DNA of 64,000 nucleotides from Planococcus halocryophilus (GTDB lineage: Bacteria > Bacillota > Bacilli > Bacillales_A > Planococcaceae): the NCBI RefSeq assembly GCF_022489025.1, contig NZ_JAKVTG010000013.1:1-64000 (forward strand), written 5' to 3'. The notes below the pieces were generated by a model, which saw nothing but the letters and a program-made list of their open reading frames with translations, was not told where the DNA came from and searched no databases. A program made the position numbers and the translations under genes. Positions 46,250 through 54,574 of the stretch are shown here, piece after piece. The number at the start of each line of letters is the position of its first letter. The stretch's first letter is position 1.

Positions 46250-48226
46250 TTGAATGTTTCACCATTATCCTATGACTCTGTGTTAATCGTTATTTCGATT
46301 ATTATTGTATTTTGCTCTTTTTTTATCACGTTGAACATTAACAACACTCGATTTGAGGCCGTTGGAAAAGCAAGAGTCAAATGGATTTTGTTTAGTACTC
46401 TCGTTATGGAACTTGGAATATGGTCAATTCAATTTATCGGCATTGCAGCTTTACCGGTGGATTTGCCTTTGACTACAACACTCCTTCCAACGAGCAGTAA
46501 TTATGTAGATTATATTATTGGTATGATCATCGTGATGACTTTACTAGTCTCTATATTCAATCTACATAGCAACAAAGTAAAACTGTTAGCTGATGAATAT
46601 ACACGTCAATTTGATTCTCTTATCGAAACCGCAACGGATGGTATTGTCGTAACCGACGCCAATGGCATTATTACCCAATGGAACCAAGGTGCTGAGTCTC
46701 TTTTCGGTTACGATAAAGATGAAGTAATCGATCAAAATGTCTGTATCATCTTTCCTGACGATTATCCCGGTACTTGTAGTCACGAGCTTGTCGGACAAAT
46801 TCGTGAACTTATAGGCTTAAAAAAAGACGGCAGCCAATTTCCAGTTGAATTATCCACAGGTTTTTGGGAAACAGTCAGAGGTGATTATCATAGCTTAATC
46901 TTTCGGGACATTACCGATCGGAGAAATAGCGAGGAAAAAATCAGTAATTTAGTTTATTTGGATTCGCTGACGGGCTTACCAAATCGCCGCTTATACAACG
47001 ATCGACTTGAGTCCACGCTTGATCAAGCAATTGATACCAGTACGATTCACACGGTTTTGTATTTAGATCTTGATCAATTTAAGCTAATAAATGACACGTA
47101 TGGACACCAAACGGGTGACCAGCTATTGATAGAAGTGGCTCACCGGATTAAGTCCTGTATTAGTAAAGCTGACACGCTTGCAAGGCTTGGTGGTGATGAA
47201 TTCATTTTGTTGCTACCCAATAGTAATTACACTAAAGCAGAAGCCATCGCGCGAAAAATTTTAAACGTCTTGAACCACGCCTTTTTACTAAACGACGAAG
47301 AAGTATTCATCACGCCCTCAATCGGTGCAAGCTTGTTTCCAGCAGATGGTACGGATTCTGAAACTTTAATCAAAAATGCCGACATTGCCATGTATCGTGT
47401 TAAAGAAGAAGGCAAAAACAACTTTCAATTTTTCACGTCTGACATGAACGACTTGATCTCTCGCAAATCTAAAATCGCCATGAGCATCCGGAAAGGATTA
47501 GAGCTTGGTGAATTTTCTGTTCACTATCAACCACAAATCGATATAGAAACCGAACGCATTATTGGAGTAGAAGCACTTGTTCGTTGGAACCATGCCAAGT
47601 TAGGTCCGATTTCACCTGCTGAGTTTATACCGATTGCTGAAGAAAACGGCATGATTCTCCACATCGGTGAGTTTGTTCTTCGGACGGCTTGTCAACAAAC
47701 AAAAGCTTGGCAAGATGCTGGCGTTGAACCTTTCCGAGTAGCCGTCAATATTTCTGCCAAGCAATTTTCACAAGGCAATATTTCTGAAGTAATTACTTCG
47801 GCTTTAGAAGATGCACAGTTAGCACCGGAATTTCTTGAACTTGAACTGACGGAAAGTCTGATTCAAGGCGCCACATCCGCCATTACTAAAATGCAGGAAT
47901 TAAAAGCAATGGGCATCCATTTATCTATAGATGATTTTGGTACTGGCTATTCTTCCTTGAGTTATTTAAAGTTGTTCCCTATCGATAGTTTGAAAATTGA
48001 TCAATATTTCACACGTAATATTAACAAAGATGCTAAAGATGCCGCTTTAGTCGATACTATTATTCAAATGGCGCGCAATTTGGGATTGAACGTTATTGCA
48101 GAAGGTGTAGAAACGTTAGACCAACTAGTTTACTTAAAAAATAAGCGTTGCAATCAAGCACAAGGCTATTATTTCCAAAAGCCATTATTGCCTGAGAAAA
48201 TTGAAGAATTGTATTCTAAAGTCTAA
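46250..48226 (+). CDS. PAS-GGDEF-EAL cyclic-di-GMP protein
   Basis: A 658-residue membrane protein that may make and/or break c-di-GMP. Three N-terminal helices (about 11-30, 44-68, 85-104) include MELGIWSIQFIG, which resembles a degenerate MHYT-domain segment. PAS covers about 115-225. The GGDEF domain keeps RLGGDEF (314-318) but has SKAD where an RxxD inhibitory site would be. The EAL domain keeps EALVRW (441-443), ELTES, DDFGTGYSS (561-569) and KIDQ, so phosphodiesterase activity is likely. The start is a TTG with AAAGGAAGTG 8 bases upstream. It may link EPS output to second-messenger level. Confidence 0.9.
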   Translation: MNVSPLSYDSVLIVISIIIVFCSFFITLNINNTRFEAVGKARVKWILFSTLVMELGIWSIQFIGIAALPVDLPLTTTLLPTSSNYVDYIIGMIIVMTLLVSIFNLHSNKVKLLADEYTRQFDSLIETATDGIVVTDANGIITQWNQGAESLFGYDKDEVIDQNVCIIFPDDYPGTCSHELVGQIRELIGLKKDGSQFPVELSTGFWETVRGDYHSLIFRDITDRRNSEEKISNLVYLDSLTGLPNRRLYNDRLESTLDQAIDTSTIHTVLYLDLDQFKLINDTYGHQTGDQLLIEVAHRIKSCISKADTLARLGGDEFILLLPNSNYTKAEAIARKILNVLNHAFLLNDEEVFITPSIGASLFPADGTDSETLIKNADIAMYRVKEEGKNNFQFFTSDMNDLISRKSKIAMSIRKGLELGEFSVHYQPQIDIETERIIGVEALVRWNHAKLGPISPAEFIPIAEENGMILHIGEFVLRTACQQTKAWQDAGVEPFRVAVNISAKQFSQGNISEVITSALEDAQLAPEFLELELTESLIQGATSAITKMQELKAMGIHLSIDDFGTGYSSLSYLKLFPIDSLKIDQYFTRNINKDAKDAALVDTIIQMARNLGLNVIAEGVETLDQLVYLKNKRCNQAQGYYFQKPLLPEKIEELYSKV

Positions 48227-48229
48227 TTT

Positions 48230-48275
48230 AATAGCCCATGCCGGAAGTTGAATTTCCGGTACGGGCTATTTTATT
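48230..48275. terminator. Bidirectional terminator
   Basis: AATAGCCC...GGGCTATT with an inner CCGGAA/TTCCGG stem, followed by TTATTT. It separates the GGDEF-EAL gene from the converging antiporter. Confidence 0.85.
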
Positions 48276-49470
48276 TGCTATCTAGCATTTTTGATAAAGG
48301 ATGAATGCCCAAACTTTGAATGATTAAGGATAAAATAACAACTGAAAAACTGAGCGAAATTAGTTCGCTTGCGATCTCGCCGTTTCCCATGGCTCCTAGT
48401 TGCAGCAGTAAGAACACCGACATGGACCCACGTATGCCAGACCAAGAAATAAGCAATGCTTTTTTCCAAATAGCGCTATGTTGCTTACCTGCTAATAATT
48501 TAAAGCTACTGCCGACTACGACAAAGCGAATGGCAATACTCGCAAATAAAATCAAAATCGCTAGTATCCAATTGTCCCATGATAAGTATTTCGTGGCTTC
48601 GATACCAATTAGTAAAAACAATAATGCGAGCAGTGAAGGTTCTACCACGCTCCAAAATCCTGATAACGCTTCGCGGTAATGATCTTCTTTATTGATATGT
48701 GAAAACTCCCACGACAACATAATACCTGCTGAAACAGTCGCTAATACACCTGAAAACCCAAAGCTTTCTGCCAGTTGGAACGCACCGTAAGCGAGTACAA
48801 TGCTGAGCATCACTTGGTAATCCTTGTGATGCGTAATGTGAACGGCCTTACTTAATAGCCATCCGACTGTAATGCCTAGAATCACACCACCTGCAGAAAC
48901 ATAAAGAAATTCACCTAATGCAGCAAAAACATCCAGTGATTCGGATTGCAAATACATCGCTGACAACACACTAAACAACACAATGCTCGTGCCATCATTA
49001 ATCATCGATTCCCCATCAACAATATCCGCAATATTTTTGTCAGGTGATGATTTTTTCAAAATGGATACGACAGAAGCTGGGTCTGTAGGTGCCAAAATTG
49101 CAGCAGCCACAAACGCTCCTGCTAATGAAATCGAAAAGAACCATCCACCAATCCAATAAATAGCCAGTCCCACTAGGACAACCGTTAACCCAAGTCCAAC
49201 CGTGCTTAACAAGCCAATAATACCTGCATTTTTTCGCAAAGCTTTTGCCGAAAACTGATAAGCAGATACAAAAAGTAAACCTGGTAAAAAGACATCATAA
49301 ATCAAGGTCTCAGTCACTTTGACGTCTGCAAAATAAGGGATAAAAGATAAGCCAATACCAATTAATACGAGCACAACCGGTACTGGGAAGTTTTCTTGTT
49401 TTTTATCAATGGTGAATACTAAATAACCTATGCACAATAAAGTTGTCACGAGTGCAGCCGACAATGCCAT
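48271..49470 (-). CDS. CPA1-type cation:proton antiporter (NhaP-like)
   Basis: A 399-residue membrane protein with about twelve helices that exchanges Na+ or K+ for H+. CPA1 signatures are AAAILAPTDPASVVSIL (the ion-binding Asp pair region) and IVDGESMINDGTSIVLFS. ISWSGIRGSMSVFLLLQL near the C-terminus is another family block. The ATG at 49470 is the likely start by homology, although the G-run before it is very close. A TTG further upstream would lie inside the terminator of the preceding gene. There is no C-terminal TrkA domain. The ion specificity is not predictable. Confidence 0.88.
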   Translation of the reverse strand: MALSAALVTTLLCIGYLVFTIDKKQENFPVPVVLVLIGIGLSFIPYFADVKVTETLIYDVFLPGLLFVSAYQFSAKALRKNAGIIGLLSTVGLGLTVVLVGLAIYWIGGWFFSISLAGAFVAAAILAPTDPASVVSILKKSSPDKNIADIVDGESMINDGTSIVLFSVLSAMYLQSESLDVFAALGEFLYVSAGGVILGITVGWLLSKAVHITHHKDYQVMLSIVLAYGAFQLAESFGFSGVLATVSAGIMLSWEFSHINKEDHYREALSGFWSVVEPSLLALLFLLIGIEATKYLSWDNWILAILILFASIAIRFVVVGSSFKLLAGKQHSAIWKKALLISWSGIRGSMSVFLLLQLGAMGNGEIASELISLSFSVVILSLIIQSLGIHPLSKMLDSK

Positions 49471-49525
49471 CCCCCCAAAAGTAAAACGTCCGTAGGTACC
49501 CAAGTTCCCGTAAAGCGAATCTATC

Positions 49526-49569
49526 AAACAAAACAACCGGACCGTCTAGTAGTTACGGTCCGGTTGTTT
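49526..49569 (-). terminator. Rho-independent terminator after XRE regulator
   Basis: AAACAACCGGACCGT pairs with its complement across a 9-base loop; on the minus strand it is followed by TTTTGTTTG. Confidence 0.85.
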
Positions 49570-49617
49570 CTATATTGACAGGAAAAAATTTAAAAAATAC
49601 TTCTATTTATATGTTCT

Positions 49618-49989
49618 TTATTTTGCAGTTTGTTTTTCTTGCAGCAGGCCGTCTTCTTTTAAACGACGTTTAACTTGTAAATAGGACATGACATCTGCCA
49701 ACTCTTCTTCACTTAATGGATGATCGTCTACTACTAAATTCACCGAATTTAAATCAGCTAGTTGTATAAAATCAAGCTTATTCGTCGGTTGATTGCGTTC
49801 CAATATAAAATCTACAGGAACTTCAAAATAATCGGCTAGCAATTGTAAATGGGAAACCCTCACTTGCTTTTTGCCACTTTCATAACCCCAGACTACGGAT
49901 TTGGCAATGCCTAATTTTGAAGCTAAATCATCCACGCTCAAGTGATGACTTTCTCTTAACTCTCTTATTTTTTGTCCTATTCTCTCCAT
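49618..49989 (-). CDS. XRE-family helix-turn-helix regulator (SinR-like)
   Basis: A 123-residue DNA-binding protein. The HTH lies at about residues 5-58 (IGQKIRELRESHHLSVDDLA, SVVWGYESGKKQ, LLADYFEVPVDFIL). The C-terminal half contains LSEEELADVMSYLQVKRRL, similar to the short tail of SinR-like repressors. A consensus AAAGGAGGC site precedes the ATG. It is a single-gene unit divergent from the SGNH gene. SinR controls EPS in Bacillus, so control of this EPS region is an attractive inference, but no target site was identified. Confidence 0.85.
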   Translation of the reverse strand: MERIGQKIRELRESHHLSVDDLASKLGIAKSVVWGYESGKKQVRVSHLQLLADYFEVPVDFILERNQPTNKLDFIQLADLNSVNLVVDDHPLSEEELADVMSYLQVKRRLKEDGLLQEKQTAK

Positions 49990-50182
49990 TTTATCGCCTC
50001 CTTTATTTCTGTATTGGCTATATCTCCTATATTACCCCGCTCAAACTCGCTAGCAAACTTGTAAAGTAGCGCTATAGTTGATTTCGAAGCTAAATACCTA
50101 TAAAAAATCTGAAATTTCAACTAATTAAGATTCAAGTTGTGGTAAAATTGAATTAATACAGAAGTGAAAGGTGGGTATTAGG

Positions 50183-50944
50183 ATGTTAAAAAAATTGATT
50201 TACTTATTATTGATTGCCCTCATATTCATCGTAATCACTGGTGAAAGAAATTTAAACAGTATTCAATTATCCGACGAAAGTGCACTTCATACGAAAACGG
50301 TTGAAACACAGTCCTTGCCTAGTAGCTTTTCTACTAAGCTAACATCTGGTAAACCTGTGACAATTGTTTTCCTAGGAGATTATGTCACATCAGACGATTC
50401 CTTGCCCGATGGTAATTTGAATCATGTCGGCTTGTTAGCCAGTTGGTTTAACAAAAATTATCCGGATCAAGTAAAAATTATCAATGCGGGCATGAACGCA
50501 AATACCGTCTCTCATATGAAAAAAAGAATCGAAACTGACGTCATTAAACATGCACCTGATTTAGTCGTGATTTCTGCAGGTTTAAATGATGCATTAGGCG
50601 CTTGGAAAATTCCAGTAAAAGAGTACGCCGCCGATTATCAAGTGATTATTGATGCAATCCTTGACTCTAGTGATACGGAAGTCATTATTCGAACGCCAAA
50701 TCCAACGACTTCTGCTGAGGACAACGTAAAAATGCAGATTTATATAGAAGCAAGCCGTGAACTCACAACCCAAGATAGCGTTTACTTATTTGATTTTTAT
50801 CAAGTAATGGCCGATGATGTTCATGCCAAAAATATTTCTCAACTTGATTTGATGCAAAACAAGTTGCATCCGAATATTAGAGGTCAAACTTACTTATCCG
50901 AACAGTTTAAATTGTACTTTACTTCAGAGATAATCAAACCATGA
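50183..50944 (+). CDS. SGNH-fold secreted protein with altered catalytic triad
   Basis: A 253-residue protein with an N-terminal signal/anchor (about residues 4-19) and an SGNH/GDSL fold. Block I is VFLGDYVTS, with Tyr67 where the nucleophile Ser normally stands. Block II is NAGMNAN and block III SAGLNDA. Block V is NKLHPN, with Asn226 where Asp usually sits three before His229. The ATG at 50183 is preferred, with AAAGGTGGG 7 bases upstream. A promoter-like GTGGTAAAAT lies at about 50140. It may be an inactive or re-purposed esterase. It could bind or modify wall or EPS acetyl groups, but that is speculative. Confidence 0.78.
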   Translation: MLKKLIYLLLIALIFIVITGERNLNSIQLSDESALHTKTVETQSLPSSFSTKLTSGKPVTIVFLGDYVTSDDSLPDGNLNHVGLLASWFNKNYPDQVKIINAGMNANTVSHMKKRIETDVIKHAPDLVVISAGLNDALGAWKIPVKEYAADYQVIIDAILDSSDTEVIIRTPNPTTSAEDNVKMQIYIEASRELTTQDSVYLFDFYQVMADDVHAKNISQLDLMQNKLHPNIRGQTYLSEQFKLYFTSEIIKP

Positions 50945-50945
50945 T

Positions 50946-50985
50946 AAAAGCGTCTCGTGATCAATTGATCGCGAAACGCTTTTTC
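50946..50985. terminator. Bidirectional terminator
   Basis: AAAAGCGT...ACGCTTTTT with an inner GATCAATTGATC palindrome. It separates the SGNH gene from the converging dehydrogenase gene. Confidence 0.85.
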
Positions 50986-50989
50986 GAAT

Positions 50990-51964
50990 TTATTTTACTA
51001 ATAGGTTTCTAGCTTCTCTAAATTCTTTAATATGGTGATCGAGGATATGGCCGTTTTCAATGACCACAGAATTGCGAATCATGTCCGTCCAATTGCCTTC
51101 GACAAAACGATCGACCATCGGCGAAAACCCTTCACTCAACACTTTAGTCACCGTGTGCGGGAACATCGCTGGCGTGTTGTCTACTGTGTAGTGAATAATA
51201 CCGTCTATTGTATAAACAGGATCATCAATTGTCGACGGGCGAGACGTTTCAATTTCCATGTTCGGGTCGCAACTCACATCAATAATCATCGCGCCTTTTT
51301 TCAAGCGTTTCAAATCTTCTTTGTAGATGATGCGGTCGGTACGTGTCGTATCCCACATTACGCAGTTTACAAGGACATCGTAATTGACCATGTTTTTAAT
51401 AAACAATGACTCTAACTTACGTCCGTAAACATCGACATCAGCGCCTAAGCCGTGAAGAATGCGCAGCACGCCTTTTGTGGTATGACCGTTTCCAAGAACC
51501 GCTACTTTTGTTTCATACGGCATTTTTCCGACATATTGGTACGCTTGCAAAACTGCTGCTTCCCCAGCAACTTCTCGGTTGCGATAGAAAATATAACGAC
51601 CATCTTCGAACATTTCTTCCCAAGCCACCACTGTATGGTCACCCGCAAGAACAGAATCCGTAAATGCGATATCTTGTACGGCATGAGCCCAACCAATTAA
51701 TAATTTCCCAGGTGTTAATTGATCAAAATAATCTGCGTTTCCTAGTTTCACATCAACAATAGCGTCACATTTCAATACTTCTTCGCGAGACACAAATTGC
51801 GCGCCAGAAACTTCATATTCTGCGTCTGAATAACCAAGCGCATCGCCATAGCCCACTTCAAAAAACAATTGTTCAATGTTTTTGATGTTCGGCATATCTT
51901 TCGGCAAAAGCGCTCTTCGTTTTTCATTGTTTTTATGACTGATGACAAATCCTATCGTGTAAAT
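50990..51964 (-). CDS. N5-(carboxyethyl)ornithine synthase-like dehydrogenase
   Basis: A 324-residue alanine-dehydrogenase-superfamily enzyme resembling the opine-forming carboxyethylornithine synthase, which joins pyruvate to ornithine with NADPH. It starts TIGFVISHKNNEKRRALLP, has GWAHAVQD and EEMF in the first domain, and the Rossmann motif VAVLGNGHTTKGV. VMWDTTRTDRI and IIDVSCDPNMEIE follow. The start appears to be ATT at 51964: GGAGG lies exactly 7 bases upstream and the residues align with the usual N-terminus, while no ATG, GTG or TTG is suitably placed. The substrate is uncertain; other opine or alanine-type dehydrogenases are possible. Confidence 0.68.
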   Translation of the reverse strand: MYTIGFVISHKNNEKRRALLPKDMPNIKNIEQLFFEVGYGDALGYSDAEYEVSGAQFVSREEVLKCDAIVDVKLGNADYFDQLTPGKLLIGWAHAVQDIAFTDSVLAGDHTVVAWEEMFEDGRYIFYRNREVAGEAAVLQAYQYVGKMPYETKVAVLGNGHTTKGVLRILHGLGADVDVYGRKLESLFIKNMVNYDVLVNCVMWDTTRTDRIIYKEDLKRLKKGAMIIDVSCDPNMEIETSRPSTIDDPVYTIDGIIHYTVDNTPAMFPHTVTKVLSEGFSPMVDRFVEGNWTDMIRNSVVIENGHILDHHIKEFREARNLLVK

Positions 51965-52233
51965 AATAAAACCTCCAATTAATGAAATCTGTAACTCTTG
52001 GTCCGCATATAATAGGCATGTCCTAGAACAGCGACCGAACAACATTCAATAATTGTTTTCGCATGCCTCTTCCGAAAAGCTGACCTACTCTGCATCATAC
52101 CATATTCCGGAAACATTATAAGTACTTTGTAATGATGATTGAAAATAAACATAGTACGTGTGTACAGATGTATTATAAATTTATTGTTGATGTAAGAAAT
52201 CATTTGATAACTGTATGAAAATATTTCAAGAAA

Positions 52234-52267
52234 AATACTCCCATAACCGTGTTGGTATTGGGAGCAT
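52234..52267 (-). terminator. Rho-independent terminator after PLP enzyme
   Basis: On the minus strand ATGCTCCCA pairs with TGGGAGTAT, followed by TTTTCTT. Confidence 0.75.
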
Positions 52268-52270
52268 TTC

Positions 52271-53233
52271 TTACTCTTTGTAAACAAGCTGGCTTTTTAA
52301 TGCTTTCACTAAATATTCCATATCCTCAAGGGTATAACGCTGATCACAAGGCAGAGGCAAAATGTTAGCAGCGTATTGATATTCAATGCTGGTCTTTGGA
52401 CAATCTGCAAGAACATTTGGCCACAACAGCGGAATGTAGATGTTCTCTTGCACTAACCTTTTTCGAATCGTTGGGCCGTCTTCGACCAAAAGCGGATAGG
52501 CAAACGCGCCATCTGGCATCGTCAATGGCAAAGGGTTTTCCGCTCCTAACTGCTCATGTAAATAAGTATAGTTTTCATTGCGAACGAGACGTGCACGTTC
52601 ATAATCTATAGCGCCCATTAAGTTGCTTGTCAATTTAGACATAGTACGAAGTGACACTTCAGAAAGGCCATCGTTCATCACAATAAAATCAGCATAATAG
52701 TCGCTAGCTTTTCCTTCCGCTCGGCCAAGTACATGAACCATGCGATCTTTTGAAATGTCTTGTTCAAGTTTTTCAGAAAGCATGGCATCGGTAGCTAAAT
52801 AAGCGCCGTCCGGAACGCCAAAAAATTTGCGACAAGAATAAATAGTGTCAACGCCTTCAATTGGTTTTTGGAAAAAGGCTTGGCTATGATCTAAAATCAG
52901 CTGACTGTACCTTTCTTTTAATGCGCGCGTTTTTTCTTCTGTAATTTGGCCATATAAATTTACGACATATAAGTACTCGCCTAGCGCTAACTGCTTGTCA
53001 AAAATCGGATGGAACTGAGAATCTACATAATAATATTCATATTCATAGCCGTGTTTATCTAACAATATACTAACGCAATCACATAAATAATAAGGAATGT
53101 GTATTTTTTTAATTTGACGTGCTTTTAATAAATACAGCAACGCATTGCTGCCGCTATTAAGAGCTAGCAAATCACTGTAAAACTCGTTATCCACCAAATC
53201 CTCTAAACCAAAATAGCCACCGATTTCTTTCAT
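52271..53233 (-). CDS. DegT-like PLP-dependent aminotransferase-fold protein
   Basis: A 320-residue fold-type I PLP enzyme distantly related to DegT/DnrJ sugar aminotransferases. LNSGSNALLYLLKARQ binds the phosphate, LILDHSQAF supplies Asp115 for the pyridine nitrogen, and TIYSCRKFFGVPDGAYL carries Lys136. The ATG at 53233 has AAAGGGAG 7 bases upstream. The longer reading frame translates a non-coding repeat array and is rejected. It follows the third FemAB-like gene on the same strand, with only the array between them. The pair may make and attach an amino group-bearing moiety, but the substrate is unknown. Confidence 0.78.
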   Translation of the reverse strand: MKEIGGYFGLEDLVDNEFYSDLLALNSGSNALLYLLKARQIKKIHIPYYLCDCVSILLDKHGYEYEYYYVDSQFHPIFDKQLALGEYLYVVNLYGQITEEKTRALKERYSQLILDHSQAFFQKPIEGVDTIYSCRKFFGVPDGAYLATDAMLSEKLEQDISKDRMVHVLGRAEGKASDYYADFIVMNDGLSEVSLRTMSKLTSNLMGAIDYERARLVRNENYTYLHEQLGAENPLPLTMPDGAFAYPLLVEDGPTIRKRLVQENIYIPLLWPNVLADCPKTSIEYQYAANILPLPCDQRYTLEDMEYLVKALKSQLVYKE

Positions 53234-53269
53234 AGTAGATCTCCCTTTCAACGGACCCATTTGGGCTGA

Positions 53270-53382
53270 CCGCACCTGAATAGTTGTTAACCGCACCTTT
53301 TGTGACCAAGACCGCACCTCAGCCAGTGATTTCCGCACCTTGCAGCAACTTTTCCGCACCTTCTCGGCTAAAAAGTGCACCT
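53270..53382. repeat. 21-nt periodic CCGCACCT array, locus 2
   Basis: Cores CCGCACCT start at 53270, 53291, 53312, 53333 and 53354, with GTGCACCT at 53375, all exactly 21 nt apart. The 13-base intervals are unrelated. It fills the gap between the acyltransferase paralogue 3 stop and the PLP enzyme start and has the same orientation as the 40.2 kb array. Confidence 0.9.
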
Positions 53383-53411
53383 CACGAGGAAAATCATACG
53401 CTCATGCTAGC

Positions 53412-54419
53412 TTAGTTTATGGGAATTGAAGATTTCATGCTCCGATAAGCAGGAAATGAATCGGTATCGTTTGAATTGTTATGAGCTTGACATAATCGTT
53501 CGTACGCAGACTGATTCCAAATTTTTTGACCAATATAATACGCTAAATCTTCATTACGCCCGAATTTCTTTTTAAAAAGATAAAGTTTATCATCCACTTG
53601 TCCTGTTCGTCCCCCGCCGTGATGAATTAGCTTTTTACCATGCTCTTTCCCCCAAAGGGCAAGTGCATATTGTAAAATATAAGCCGGTGCAAACTGATGA
53701 AACTCCTGACGCGTACCAGTAAGATGAACGTGGATATAATCTCCATAAACGAAGTTCAAACTCATGCCAATCACCTTGTCTTCAAAACTTACTTCAACAA
53801 CTACTAAATAGTCGCCAAGCTTATCGATACAACGCTGAAAATATGCATCATCGAAATAGTAAATTATTTCTGCAGCATTTCGTTGCATGGTAGAATAATA
53901 TAGCTCTTTAAAATTTTTCAAGTCTTTTGGGTGATCAATCACACGGTATTCTACACCTGCTTTCAAGCCATGCCGGATGTCCCTTCTACTCGAAGCGGAA
54001 TACTCTGTGAGAATAGGGTCAGCTACATCCGCGAGTCGGGTCTGAATCGTATACCGCTTAAAACTAAGGGAATATGAATTCAGAAAATCTAAGTGATTTC
54101 TAATAACGGGATGAAAGCGAACAAATTCAGAAACTATCCCATTCTCGAGACAATATTCTCCAAAATTCTGCTCAAAAGCAGTTACCAGTTCCTCTTTATC
54201 TTCACTTCTTCCCTTAACAATTCGCGGTCCCCCATAACCATATGGCGTGACGAGATCATAAAAAACTTGATTGTCTAACTTGATCGGAATTTCACGTTTG
54301 ATAAATAAATGCCGGACAACCCCTAATGAATGTTGGAATACAAACTCTTCGCAATAACCACCTTCGATTTTTTCATACAACTGTGCATATTCTTTCTCAA
54401 AGTAAATGTCTTCATTCAT
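53412..54419 (-). CDS. FemAB/BioF2-like acyltransferase, paralogue 3
   Basis: A 335-residue third member of the family at 38.1 and 42.7 kb. It keeps TPYGYGGPRI, SEFVRFHPV, SSRRDIRHGLKAGVEYRV, YSTMQRNAA, HVHLTGT and HHGGGRTGQVDDKLYLFKKK. The GNAT-like core lies in the second half. A GGGAGAGG site lies 4 bases before the ATG. It is outside the main EPS locus but next to a DegT-like enzyme. The promoter at 54.48 kb carries the ATCTG box seen upstream of two EPS operons. The target of acylation is unknown. Confidence 0.8.
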   Translation of the reverse strand: MNEDIYFEKEYAQLYEKIEGGYCEEFVFQHSLGVVRHLFIKREIPIKLDNQVFYDLVTPYGYGGPRIVKGRSEDKEELVTAFEQNFGEYCLENGIVSEFVRFHPVIRNHLDFLNSYSLSFKRYTIQTRLADVADPILTEYSASSRRDIRHGLKAGVEYRVIDHPKDLKNFKELYYSTMQRNAAEIIYYFDDAYFQRCIDKLGDYLVVVEVSFEDKVIGMSLNFVYGDYIHVHLTGTRQEFHQFAPAYILQYALALWGKEHGKKLIHHGGGRTGQVDDKLYLFKKKFGRNEDLAYYIGQKIWNQSAYERLCQAHNNSNDTDSFPAYRSMKSSIPIN

Positions 54420-54480
54420 AGGACCTCTCCCTTAGAATTAAACTTATCCATTTTTTTCAATATTTAATGCTTCTTTTGTT

Positions 54481-54525
54481 ATTTTATCATTAAAATTACT
54501 AAAAAAACAGATAATTAAGAAAACT
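54481..54525 (-). promoter_or_regulatory. Promoter and ATCTG box upstream of acyltransferase paralogue 3
   Basis: Minus strand: TTCTTAATTATCTG, 21 bases, then TAAAAT (54481-54486). The box matches those at 26.65 and 35.2 kb, and no consensus -35 is visible. Confidence 0.5.
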
Positions 54526-54537
54526 TTTGGTGATTAT

Positions 54538-54571
54538 AAAAAACGCTACCCAATTGGGTAGCGTTTTTTTC
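54538..54571 (-). terminator. Rho-independent terminator after acetamidase
   Basis: AACGCTACCC, AATT loop, GGGTAGCGTT with T and A runs on both sides; just past the acetamidase stop. Confidence 0.9.
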
Positions 54572-54574
54572 TAT

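Noticed and set aside
51979-52287. Minus-strand frame of 102 codons upstream of the opine-synthase-like gene
   Set aside because: Overlaps the leader in another frame, has no ribosome site and no recognisable protein features.
53234-53380. N-terminal extension of the PLP enzyme (KVRKS-type heptads)
   Set aside because: It is the translated CCGCACCT array; the ATG at 53233 has a good ribosome site.
53270-53382. CRISPR array
   Set aside because: The conserved part is only about 8 bases with 13-base intervals and no cas genes; too short for CRISPR repeats or spacers.
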